DNA of 59,549 nt from a virus: the IMG/VR virus record IMGVR_UViG_3300025668_000006, positions 1-59,549 of that record; one strand, given 5' to 3'. Below, piece by piece: positions 25,290-35,600 of this stretch. How positions within the stretch are numbered: position 1 is the first letter of the stretch; each line of letters opens with the position of its first letter. The notes below the pieces were generated by a model. The model was not told where the DNA came from. It was given only the letters and a program-made list of their open reading frames with translations, and searched no databases. Position numbers and translations under genes: made by a program.

Positions 25290-28200
25290 TTATCTACCAA
25301 TACCAGCATTCCACATTTGTGAACGACCCGTTGATGAGTAAGTTGCACTAGCGTGGTGTCCTAGGTTATTGTTGTTTGAGTAACCCCAAAGCAAGACTTG
25401 TCCATCTTCTGTTCCAACCATTGGTTGTAATCCGTAATAGTTAGTTGATTGGTCAATACCTTGAATACACATAGTTCTAATTCTAGTTCCTGCAGGTACA
25501 AAAGCGTGGAAAGGTTTGTATGTTCCATCTTCACCGTTCCAGTTATCTCCAGCAACACTATTTGGCATAGAACCGTATACATCACGGCCTTGACTAAAGA
25601 ATTCACCATTATCTGTTAACCAATAACTTCTACCTTGGTCTGAATATGTATTACATATACAAACTTCTTTTAGGTTAGTTATCTTATCTACTTGTACAGG
25701 TGCCTGGTTTGTTCCAGTTCCACCATCACCAGAGTTGTAGTATCCACCACTATGTCCAGCAGTCCAAGTTTCACCATTTTTCAATCTCATAAATGTTGTA
25801 TGATATCCATTCCAGTACATTGTCCAGAAGTCTGCTATATCTCCATTAGGAGAAGCAGTTGATTGAGTTAATTGTGTTCTATTAGATGTTGAGTTATCAA
25901 CAAAGTTACCATAACCATTGTAACCTGTTGCCCATATAAATCCGTTTCCGTCTAATATGTAGAAAGCAGAATTAGATGAGTGAGCGTCACCTTGCCATAC
26001 AGCGATACCACCATTGTCAGCAGCATTAAATCCAGTCATTAATACTGGTCTGTATTTGTCAGTCGTTGTTGTATCTCCTAATTGGCCGATGTTGTTTCTT
26101 CCCCAACCGTAAATGTTGTCTTGTGATGTTCTAGCATAGAATGAAGTACTATCTCCACCAGTTGCTAAAATATCAATAATTTTTTCGTCATTAAAGAATT
26201 CTCTTGGTATTCTCTTAGGACCGTATGCGTTATCTGTTCTACCGTCTCCGACTTCACCGTAACCATTGTAACCCCAAGTGTATACATCTCCATCATCTGT
26301 TAATCCGCAAGGAGTATGTGTTGAATCTTCGTTCATTAATTTCATTGCGATTTTGATAAAGTGTACATCTTCTAATCCGTCAGGTGACATTGCAGAACCA
26401 GGAGCACCATCATAACCAGTACCTTGTTGACCGTGTGAACCGTAACCACCGTGGAATACTTGTCCATTGTCAAACAAAATCATTGTTCCGTCGTAAGACA
26501 TTTCAATTTGAATAGCTCTAGGTGTTCTCATTCTGTCATAACGAGTCCACTTACTACTTCTTCTTTCGTTGTAACCGCCTTCGTTTCTGTTTTCAGAATT
26601 GTAGAAATCTCTCCATCTAAAGGTTACTTCTCTAAAGTATGAAGAAGAACGGTCTTGTTCCATATTGTGTCCAGAAGTACCGTGTCCGATTGTCCATACA
26701 GAACCATTTTTATCAATGTACATATGACATCTGTAGATGTTAGCACCACTAGAATGACCGTGTTTATATGGCCACGCAATAGGTCCTTTGTTCGGGAACC
26801 AAACACCAGCACCTTGTTCTTGGTTGTTCATTCCAGCCCAAGATTCCCAGCAGTTGTGGTACGATTGAATATGTGCAGGATAATTCTTACCTGTCTCATT
26901 GTTTTGTTCGTGTTCACTTCTTCCAGTTAATCTTCCAGAAGTAACCGTTGATTTAGTCATCAATGGCGACCTTGTAGGTTCTTGGAATCCGTGTTGAGGT
27001 GGTCTTCCTCTATTGTCTCTTAAACATCTGTATAAACCAGTACCGTGTTTGTAAAATTTCTCACCAGTAGAAAGTCTTTTAAATGGTTTGTATGAAACAA
27101 TATCATTATAGTTATATTGTGTATTAGGACTAAACTCTCCTCTAAATCTCATAGAAGATTGTACTTTGTCCCAATGTCTGTAACCTCTCCAAGACTTTTC
27201 AATGTCCCAACCGAATGTGTTATACATTCCAGAAGTTTGTCTAGCAGTCGTGTTAGGTTCTATACAGAATGGATATATTTTTGTACTTTCAGCGTCTGAT
27301 TGTGTTGCTTGATAAGGAATAGTTATCTCAACATATCTTCCTGCCATATGTTCAAAAGTATATTTGTTTCCACCTTTAACTTTACCATTAGGCATAGTTC
27401 TAGGATAGTTTCTATCTTTTGTATTATTATCATTGAAAAATGTTTCAATGTAAGTGTTTTCGTCAACTTGTATGTTGTTTAAGTAATATTTAACAACACC
27501 GTTTTTGTTGTAACCTTGCCACTTTTTAATATTTCCAGGAGCGTATGTTTTTCCAAGATTTGTTGAAACATCAAATGTTTCAGCAGCTTGACCCATACCA
27601 GAATGAGCATTACAATATAAGTAAAGTTTTGCTGTTCCGTTTCTTAATTTAATTTCTGTGTATGCACCTCTGTTTCCAGGAGTACCTACATATTTAACAC
27701 CAGCAGTAAGTTCAGCACCACCACCGTGTGTTCCGTCAGAAGTTGTAGATAGTTTTAATAAATGTCCAGCATTTGTACTATCAGATTGGTCAAACTTATA
27801 AGTTTTTCCTTCTTCTAACATAATTGAAGTTGCAGTTGGTAAAACACCATCAATGTAGTATTTGTTTCCTGAACCAGGATTAGCAACTGAAACTTGCATT
27901 GTTCTTTCAACATTTGCTGTTGGGTCTGTAAGTTTCGGCATATACAAGTCTACTAAATTTTCGTTTGAAGTAGGACTTGAACCTAGAGCAGTAGTTGTTC
28001 CAGTACCTGCATTTGTAATTGCTTGATAAGCACCTGCGATACCACCAACCGTTGCAGTTGAAGCTTCGCCAACTAATTGATAAACAGGTTTACCATTTAC
28101 TAGTAATATCTTTCTTCCGGCACTATCGTTTGCAGTTGTTGTATCGTCTCTTTGTTGAGTGATTACAGCAGAAACATTAGAACCAACTTTTAATGCACCT

Positions 28201-29393
28201 TGAACATACACATATGAGTGTGAGCTTCCAGTGATTGAATGATATTCAGTTGAGTCACCTGTGTTAATATAAATTGTTTTTCTTGCGTGTGCAGAAACAC
28301 CACCTGATGTTTGTCCTGCCCAAGCATTTGATACTTGTAAGTATGTGTTATTACTAGCGTCTGTTAATACAGATACAACGGTATCTTTTAATTGAGTTCC
28401 GTCTGTATGTAAATGTCCTTGTAATGATGGACTTGCTTCTGTTTCCCAACCAGGTACATCACCTTGGTCAAAAGAAAGTTTATGAGCAGCACCAGCACCA
28501 CCTCTTCTTGTATCTTCAGCAATTGCAGCCGCTTCAGTTTTGTACATAGGTGAAAAGAATCCACTATCACCATTTGAAGCAGTACCTTTAACATAGTAAG
28601 GTCCATCAGGATCTTGTCCTAATGACTTACCAGTATCGCCGGCATTGTGTATACCGTCAGAAGTATAAGAGAAACCTAATGGATAATATTTGTTATTAGG
28701 TTTGTCTTGTGAAAATCTGTATGTGTGTCCTTCTTTAAAGTTTTCCCAGTTTCTATAACCTTCAAATTGTCTACCTTTAGTATCGTTACCTACTCGGTTA
28801 TCAATTTTGAAATCTGGAACACCACCTGATACATTAACCTCTACACTAAAAGTATTGTGTACAGGCATATAGTGGTATTTAAAGTAATTTTGTTCGTAAT
28901 GATTATATGTGTCTAATTGGTCATAGTCATCTTCGCATTGAGCAAACATTGCGTCATACTCACCCATTAAGTTTTGTTGATGGCGAACAACCGTTCCTAA
29001 TGATGAATCAATATAATCGTGTCTAATTTCATTTGCACCGTCTTCGTTAGAGCCGTAAGTAGAGTTTTTTGTGATAGGATTACCGTCTTGGTCAGTTCTA
29101 CTTGTTTCGCCTCTTCTTTCATTTTCAGTCCAATATTGTGTATGATTAAAAGTGCTATCTACACCATTGAAGTTCGGGTCATTTGACCAGAAGTCACCAG
29201 TATAGTCTTTTGGATTATATCCAAATATTTTTGTACCAGGAGCATACGCAGAAGAACCATCAGCAAAGTATTCTTGTTTCATAATCCACATTGCGTTATT
29301 ATGATAAACAATATCGTCTCGTCTGTATTGTTGGTCCTTATTGAATTCTCCTTGGAATTGTAATTTAATTCTTCCGAGATTAATTTTTGCCAT
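25290..29393 (-). CDS. Giant tail-fibre protein with RCC1 beta-propeller (1367 aa)
   Basis: The N-terminal fibre module (IKLQFQGEFNKDQQYRRDDIVYHNNAMW, about 8-36) is followed by a long beta-rich region with two GEFS/YRFSQ-type domains containing TYRFSQDKPNNK and TYKFDQSDSTNAGHLLKLS. A second copy of the module lies near the middle (MRFRGEFSPNTQYNYNDIVSY). The C-terminal third has about eight RCC1-like repeats, for example VYTWGYNGYGEVGDG, IYGWGRNNIGQLGD, IWATGYNGYGNF and VLLWGYSNNNNLG. It is probably a host-recognition fibre. There is no sign of a frameshift across its 4.1 kb. Confidence 0.84.
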   Translation of the reverse strand: MAKINLGRIKLQFQGEFNKDQQYRRDDIVYHNNAMWIMKQEYFADGSSAYAPGTKIFGYNPKDYTGDFWSNDPNFNGVDSTFNHTQYWTENERRGETSRTDQDGNPITKNSTYGSNEDGANEIRHDYIDSSLGTVVRHQQNLMGEYDAMFAQCEDDYDQLDTYNHYEQNYFKYHYMPVHNTFSVEVNVSGGVPDFKIDNRVGNDTKGRQFEGYRNWENFKEGHTYRFSQDKPNNKYYPLGFSYTSDGIHNAGDTGKSLGQDPDGPYYVKGTASNGDSGFFSPMYKTEAAAIAEDTRRGGAGAAHKLSFDQGDVPGWETEASPSLQGHLHTDGTQLKDTVVSVLTDASNNTYLQVSNAWAGQTSGGVSAHARKTIYINTGDSTEYHSITGSSHSYVYVQGALKVGSNVSAVITQQRDDTTTANDSAGRKILLVNGKPVYQLVGEASTATVGGIAGAYQAITNAGTGTTTALGSSPTSNENLVDLYMPKLTDPTANVERTMQVSVANPGSGNKYYIDGVLPTATSIMLEEGKTYKFDQSDSTNAGHLLKLSTTSDGTHGGGAELTAGVKYVGTPGNRGAYTEIKLRNGTAKLYLYCNAHSGMGQAAETFDVSTNLGKTYAPGNIKKWQGYNKNGVVKYYLNNIQVDENTYIETFFNDNNTKDRNYPRTMPNGKVKGGNKYTFEHMAGRYVEITIPYQATQSDAESTKIYPFCIEPNTTARQTSGMYNTFGWDIEKSWRGYRHWDKVQSSMRFRGEFSPNTQYNYNDIVSYKPFKRLSTGEKFYKHGTGLYRCLRDNRGRPPQHGFQEPTRSPLMTKSTVTSGRLTGRSEHEQNNETGKNYPAHIQSYHNCWESWAGMNNQEQGAGVWFPNKGPIAWPYKHGHSSGANIYRCHMYIDKNGSVWTIGHGTSGHNMEQDRSSSYFREVTFRWRDFYNSENRNEGGYNERRSSKWTRYDRMRTPRAIQIEMSYDGTMILFDNGQVFHGGYGSHGQQGTGYDGAPGSAMSPDGLEDVHFIKIAMKLMNEDSTHTPCGLTDDGDVYTWGYNGYGEVGDGRTDNAYGPKRIPREFFNDEKIIDILATGGDSTSFYARTSQDNIYGWGRNNIGQLGDTTTTDKYRPVLMTGFNAADNGGIAVWQGDAHSSNSAFYILDGNGFIWATGYNGYGNFVDNSTSNRTQLTQSTASPNGDIADFWTMYWNGYHTTFMRLKNGETWTAGHSGGYYNSGDGGTGTNQAPVQVDKITNLKEVCICNTYSDQGRSYWLTDNGEFFSQGRDVYGSMPNSVAGDNWNGEDGTYKPFHAFVPAGTRIRTMCIQGIDQSTNYYGLQPMVGTEDGQVLLWGYSNNNNLGHHASATYSSTGRSQMWNAGIGR

Positions 29394-29422
29394 TTTTATT
29401 TTCCTATCTTAATTGTTCTTTA

Positions 29423-29430
29423 TATTTATA
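29423..29430 (-). promoter_or_regulatory. T4-type late promoter box
   Basis: Exact TATAAATA on the minus strand, touching the stop codon of the upstream fibre gene and 30-37 bases before the ATG at 29393. Confidence 0.8.
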
Positions 29431-32400
29431 CTATCCTAAAACAGCGGGTTGTGGCATAGAGCAATAGTCTCCGTCGTTTTGACCTTGCATATGGTCTCCA
29501 CCGTAACCCCAAATTAGGTATCTGTTATCAAAAGTTCTAATTTCTCTAAAGTGGTATCTGTTACCGTCTGTAGAGTAGTAACCTCGTCCTCTTACATCTT
29601 CAACTCTTCCGTGAGCGTAATTAGGCATTCTTTGCATTTGGAAATAGTAATCATCTGTTTCTTCAATACCATTAGCTGATTGTCTGTCATTATATTCAGA
29701 CGACCAACCTTGAGCACCTAGTCCATAATTATTTCTTCCAGTATTAAACATAAATCCGTCATATGTTAATACCCATACATTACACATCCATTGGTTACCA
29801 TATTCACTATTACAACCAATGTCTTTAATGTTGTGTAAGTCAGAAGTTGTAGTTCCATTTATCTGCCATTTTGGTGAAACAGCAGCAGTTTGATTTGTTG
29901 AGTTTCCAATACCAAGTTCATAGTTACCATTGTAACCACAACACTTAATTTCGTCTTTACTATCTTTAGTCCAGAAACTTGCGTATCTGCCGTTTCCTGT
30001 AAACCACATATTTTGACAATCAGAATATGTTCCACTACCTGGACCGTTAGACATAATTGTAAATGAGCTGACATCTGTAGTATTGCCCATCATAGCCCAA
30101 CCGTATTCATTTCTTCCACACCAATATATCTTACCTTTTTCAGTAAGAATGGCACATCTTTGATATGATTGTTGCGAGTCTACTAGTAATTTTTTAATCT
30201 TACCAGGATTACTTGCACCGTTATCCCAAGTGATACTTGGAATTTCAGTTGGTACTGATAAGTTAGTTGTATTACCGTGTCCTAAAACACCGTAACCATT
30301 GTAACCCCAAGTATATAATTTACCGGTTACATCTAAAGCAAAACAGAAAGCGTATCCTGCACCAGCAGTCCAGAAAGCGTCAATCTTATTACCATTGAAG
30401 TAAGTAGTCTTATTAATTTTTGTAGGTCTACTTAAATCAGAAGTATTGTTTTGTCCTAATTGACCGTATCCATTGTAACCCCAAGCCCATAGTTCGCCGT
30501 CAGTATCTAACGCATAACAACTATGTGTACTTGTGTTATTGTCTCCGCCCCAATTAGTAATATAAATTCTTTTAATTCTTGTATCTTTTAATGTGTGAGT
30601 TGAAGTATTAGCAGCAAGATAAATTTCTTGGTATGTACCACCACATCTTACCGTGTATCCTCTGTCCGAAGTAGCAGCGTCACCATTTTGTCCGTGACCT
30701 CCGTAACCCCAATGGTATATTTCACCATTATTAAATAGTGCCATACCAACTTGATATCCAGATAATAGTTGAATTGCTTTTGGTACTTCTCCATCAGGAG
30801 TAGTATGAATACCACTACCACCGTTATCTGTACTTCTGTACCAGTCTAGGAATGGAAATACCATACCAACACCAGTCATAACAGAACCACTTTCTAATCC
30901 GTTTTGACCAGCAGAGTTTGAACCCCAACTTGTAATTGAGCCTCTACCGTTAATGAAACAAGGCCAGTTAACACAATTCGCTTGTTGGAATTGTCCAGGC
31001 AATCTGTATAACGGATGGTCATCACCGATAGGTCCGTTTTCATTACATAATGCCATTGCTTCTAATCTGTTTCCACTAAAGAAGTTTTGATAACCTCTTG
31101 CTTTTTTCTGTGTACTTGCGACATCAAATGCAATAGCAGCACCAGAATATAATACTTGTGCGTCAACAGCTAATGAATCACCTACAAGGTTGTTTTCACC
31201 ACCCATCATTTCAGCTTCGTCATTATTTTCCCATTGTGCGTTTTGCATTCCTCTTTTTTGGTCTCTAGCGATTTCTATTTGAAGAGCACCCCAAGTACCA
31301 ATTGATAATATATCAAAAGTAAAGTCAGGTGCACCGCCAGCTCCTAGAAGTGAGTCACCCATTGTAATTGTTTCGTTAACAGCATATCCTAAGCCACCCA
31401 TTTGACCACCAAGTGATTTTTTGGTAACTTTAACTGAAATAACAGCACCGTTATTATCTACTTCAATATCAAATGTGCAGTTTGAACCAGCACCAGAAGA
31501 TGAAGATTGTGTTAAGTTTCTGTATATACCAGGTTTTCTTTTGTAATGTGCAGTTGAAAAGTTTCCAACCGTTTTAACTGATTGGTAACCTTCACAAGTA
31601 ATATGTACTTGAGGAGAGTTATATCCACCAGTTCTTCCTGCACCACTATTTTCAGCAGCTGCAGTAGTATTTGTAGTATTTACAAAAGGATAATATCCTG
31701 CTTGTCTAGCAGGTGAAGCAGAAGTAGATGAAGTATCTATTGTTGCAACAGCACCACTATCTGTAATTGTTTCGTCATCAAATTGATGTTCTTCTGAAAT
31801 TCTTTCCCAATACTTGTTTGCGTCTGTATCAGTATCTTGGTCCCAAGGTAAAGTACCTGCGACACCAGATGTGTGTTCTCTTAAACAAACATAAGTACAT
31901 CTAATTTTTTGAATTTGGTCTCCAGAATATTGGTTGTTTGTAGAAAAGTCATTATCTACAGGAACATTTATTCTGATTATATCATTTGCATTGTAAACAA
32001 CAGAAGCTTCACTATGGTCACCTCTCCATTTAAATGATTGTCTGATTTCTTTCCATACTTGGTTTTCGGCAACGACCATTTTAGGTCCCCAAGTAGCAGA
32101 AGGATTATCAAAGTTGAAGATATAAATTTCTTTTGGAGTTTCAGCAGTAATCTCTATTCTAATTTCTCTTTTAGTAGCATTATTAAATGTACCAGAGTTA
32201 AAGTAGTCACCACTTGCAGTTCCACCACCAACAGACTTACCGTCTAACATATAGGTTACATCTGTGTGGAATAAATTTGTTTCTTTTGATGAAGCAGAGT
32301 CAGAAAATGCAATCTTGTTATCATCAAAGTCATTACCGTCTTGGTATAATACTAATGTATCACCAATTTTGTATTGTACTTCTGATTGAGGCCAAGTTGC

Positions 32401-32649
32401 TTCACCGTCCCATTTGTAAGCATTACCACCAGTACTTGCTGATGTAGCAATAGTTACCCTTGCATATCTTTTTTGTTGAGCTTCTGTTCCAGTATCAGGT
32501 GCTACTCCTGTAGTAGACGAATTTTTAACACAAATATAATCAGAATTGTTGTGTAATACAACATCATCTTTAAAGTATGTTTTCGTACTTGAATAATCAC
32601 CCTGGTAATTGAAGAACAGATTACCAATTCTAGTTTTTGTTGTTGCCAT
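29431..32649 (-). CDS. Giant tail-fibre protein with RCC1 beta-propeller (1072 aa)
   Basis: The N-terminus carries the shared fibre module (LFFNYQGDYSSTKTYFKDDVVLHNNSDYIC), with a second related copy near 205 (FKWRGDHSEASVVYNANDII). A beta-rich middle precedes RCC1-like repeats in the C-terminal ~520 residues: ITSWGSNSAGQNG, IYHWGYGGHGQNGD, LWAWGYNGYGQLGQN, LYTWGYNGYGVLGHGN, IYWCGRNEYGWAMMGN, IKCCGYNGNYELGIGN, MFNTGRNNYGLG and YLIWGYGGDHMQGQ. These are the most canonical RCC1 repeats of the three fibres. Role as a receptor-binding fibre is inferred. Confidence 0.85.
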   Translation of the reverse strand: MATTKTRIGNLFFNYQGDYSSTKTYFKDDVVLHNNSDYICVKNSSTTGVAPDTGTEAQQKRYARVTIATSASTGGNAYKWDGEATWPQSEVQYKIGDTLVLYQDGNDFDDNKIAFSDSASSKETNLFHTDVTYMLDGKSVGGGTASGDYFNSGTFNNATKREIRIEITAETPKEIYIFNFDNPSATWGPKMVVAENQVWKEIRQSFKWRGDHSEASVVYNANDIIRINVPVDNDFSTNNQYSGDQIQKIRCTYVCLREHTSGVAGTLPWDQDTDTDANKYWERISEEHQFDDETITDSGAVATIDTSSTSASPARQAGYYPFVNTTNTTAAAENSGAGRTGGYNSPQVHITCEGYQSVKTVGNFSTAHYKRKPGIYRNLTQSSSSGAGSNCTFDIEVDNNGAVISVKVTKKSLGGQMGGLGYAVNETITMGDSLLGAGGAPDFTFDILSIGTWGALQIEIARDQKRGMQNAQWENNDEAEMMGGENNLVGDSLAVDAQVLYSGAAIAFDVASTQKKARGYQNFFSGNRLEAMALCNENGPIGDDHPLYRLPGQFQQANCVNWPCFINGRGSITSWGSNSAGQNGLESGSVMTGVGMVFPFLDWYRSTDNGGSGIHTTPDGEVPKAIQLLSGYQVGMALFNNGEIYHWGYGGHGQNGDAATSDRGYTVRCGGTYQEIYLAANTSTHTLKDTRIKRIYITNWGGDNNTSTHSCYALDTDGELWAWGYNGYGQLGQNNTSDLSRPTKINKTTYFNGNKIDAFWTAGAGYAFCFALDVTGKLYTWGYNGYGVLGHGNTTNLSVPTEIPSITWDNGASNPGKIKKLLVDSQQSYQRCAILTEKGKIYWCGRNEYGWAMMGNTTDVSSFTIMSNGPGSGTYSDCQNMWFTGNGRYASFWTKDSKDEIKCCGYNGNYELGIGNSTNQTAAVSPKWQINGTTTSDLHNIKDIGCNSEYGNQWMCNVWVLTYDGFMFNTGRNNYGLGAQGWSSEYNDRQSANGIEETDDYYFQMQRMPNYAHGRVEDVRGRGYYSTDGNRYHFREIRTFDNRYLIWGYGGDHMQGQNDGDYCSMPQPAVLG

Positions 32650-32673
32650 TTTTATATCTTCCTATTTAACTAT

Positions 32674-32681
32674 TATTTATG
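32674..32681 (-). promoter_or_regulatory. Near-match late promoter box
   Basis: CATAAATA (one mismatch) on the minus strand, 25 bases before the ATG at 32649 and overlapping the end of the preceding gene. Spacing matches the exact boxes of neighbouring fibre genes. Confidence 0.45.
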
Positions 32682-35600
32682 TTGTTTCTATTACCAAGTC
32701 TCCAGATTTATCAATGTTTATTTGCATAGTTCCGTTGATAAATTCAAATCCTTCAGTTGCGTCCGTACCATCAAAGTAAGCACTTTCTTTTTGTATTAAC
32801 TCATTTGCATTTGTTATTACTCTTCTCTTTAATGATAAGTCTTCATCATCAATTGAAAGTGTTTGTAATGTTGGAGTTCCTTGTGCGTCAACATATGACT
32901 TATTAACTAAATCATTTGCAGCCGTTGGAGCAATAGCAGTTTGTGCTTGTGCAGAAAGAGTAATTATACCATTGTTTTGTGTTCCAATAGTTAAGTTAAC
33001 ATCTGTTCCACTCGTACCTGTTGTAGAGATACCTGTTCCAGAAGCAGTAATTGAACCAGCAGTTAATGAGTTAACTGATAAATCATTCTGTCCTCCACCA
33101 AGTTGACCATCTACATAAGTCTTAATCGCTCTTTCGGTAACGAGAGCAGTATCAGAATTATCTGCTAATGTTCCGTCAGTACTAAATTCATTAATTGTAG
33201 CACCGAAGTTACCTTGTGCGTTTGAGCCTAGACTCAATTCTTGTAATCCAGAAAGGTCAAATGCTTCAGCGTTCAATGTCGCTTTACCAGTTGCCTGTTC
33301 AATTCTAAACAAGTTACCAACTCTAAAGTTACCGTCTTGGTCAGTAGATGAGTAGAATACTCTTCCTCTATCTGCTTCAAATATTTCATCATTTGCGTCA
33401 GGTAATTGTGTTGGTGTGTTAGGATAATTTGTTGTAGTAATATCACCAGTACCTACATCCAAGAAGTCGTGTCCAGTCAATCTAATGTTTGAGTAATTAC
33501 TTCTCAATGTTGCAGTCTCGGAGTGTGTTGGAGTGTTAGAAGTTGTAAATTTAGGATTTACTCTAACAAGTCCAGCGCCAGCATTATAACCGGTTACACT
33601 AACAACATAATATGCTTGATTGGATATTCCAGCAAATTCAACAATGTCACCACCAGTTGGTGATTTAGATAATCCTGTTAATCTAACAAAGGCAGTACCT
33701 TCACTAGAGATTTCAGCATAACCGTCACCTGTAATAGTTGCAGTTGTTGTTTCTGTTTTATATCCAGAACCACTTGTTGTTACCGTAGTTTGTGAAATTA
33801 CACCATTACCAATATGTGATGTTGCAGTTCCAACCGTACTTGCGTTAGGGTCTGTGATTGTTACCGTTGGTGCAGAAGAATAACCGGCACCACCGTCTAA
33901 TATAAGAATTTTTGAAATTTGTTGATTTTCTACAACTGCTCTTGCGAGTGCGTTTCTACTAGGAGAACCACCACCACTTAAAGCAACTCTTGGTTCAATT
34001 TCATATCCTGAAGTTGTATCAAAAGTTGTTGCAGCTGATAATCCAGAGTTTACGAATACATCAAATCCTGCGACACCACTTTCTTTTTGTACCGTTGCAG
34101 TTTTTGTAGAAGCAACATAGTCAGCGATAACACCTGTGTTACCATAACCAGTTCCTGTATATACCGTAATTCTCATACCATTGTAGAAGTCATCAGGTTG
34201 TGAATCAGAAGCAGCAAGTTTAATTGTACTTGCAGTTCCTGTTTGTGCAAAACCTGTTGTAGTAAAGTGTGTTGATCCTGTAGTGTTAACTTTAACAAAG
34301 TTTACAGCACCATCAGCGTGAGTTGTTGATACAGCACCAGAAGCACCGGATCCTGCAATTGCAACACTTGAAGAAGTGTAATCATTTCCAGCGTATTGTA
34401 ATTCTAATCTTCCGATTCCAGAACCAGATACTAATACTCTTCCTACTTGAGCTTCGTTGTTTCTTAAATCAACATTACCAGTATATGGTGTTTCATTAGC
34501 GTCAATACCACTTGCAGTTGAACCGTATTCACCGTAAGAGTTGTTTGAGTTCAAACTTCTCATAACAGCACCACTATCACATAAGTAACCGTGATGTGCG
34601 TAATATGTAAATACAGATACTAATTCTGATTTAGCATTATTCAATGCCCAAACTCCAATACCGTCAGAAGTTACCTGTGTAAAGTCGTTTGCAAGTATAC
34701 TTCTGTTTCCAGAGTTGTGTAATGAACCGTCAATCTTAATACCAACAGAACCGAATCCAAAGTGAGTACAATTCTGAATAAATGGTGATTTAGATGTAAT
34801 GTGTGTAGTTGTATCGCCAACTCCAGTTCCTGGGTCTAATGCAAATACAACACCACTTCGTGTTGCACCGTCAGAAGTATTAGGTCTTGCAACTCCGTAA
34901 GAGTCAGCAGTTCCCATAGTTCCAACCATTCCAGTAAATGTAAATCCTGCAACCGTTGTACCGTTATGTACTCTAAACATATCAGCACGATTGTTTGGAG
35001 TGTTTGTTAGTCCAGCAACCGTTGAGTTACCAGCAGCAGGTTTAATTCTTGTACTTCTAACACCGTCTCCAACTAATTGTGTATTAGCAGATAAAATGAT
35101 AGGTAATGATTCTTCGTATTCTCCAGTTTTAACATAAACCGTTTTAAATGTAGAAGCGGTTACATTAGCGTTAATCCAAGTCATTGCATATTGCAAAGTT
35201 AACCAAGGTTTGTCTAATGAAGTTCCTCTACCTGTATCAGAAGCTGGGTCGTTGTCAGTACCGTGTTTAGCAACAAAGTAAACATTTGCTGTAACCCCAG
35301 GTATTGTCCAACTAACATCTGTTCCGTCTGATTGAACAACAGCACCAGCTGTACCAATTGGCAATCTAATATTTTGTGTAGCGTTTCTTGTTAATAAGTC
35401 ACCTCTTGTAGTGGTAACAAAGTTTGAATCTCCTTCAGCAACTAGGTCCCAGTAAACTCCGCCTGTATCATAATCAGGTCTCTTAGCGTCTCCTACAACA
35501 GCAGAAGATGTGTGAGCAAGTTTACATCTATAAGATGATGAACCGTAACCAACTGAATCACCAGGAGCATAAGCAGTTGCGTCTGCCCAATTGTCTCTCC

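Noticed and set aside
22627-32649. RCC1 repeats as a sign of eukaryotic contamination
   Set aside because: The repeats are continuous with phage fibre modules, lie in an all-minus phage gene run and have phage late promoters, so they belong to the virus.
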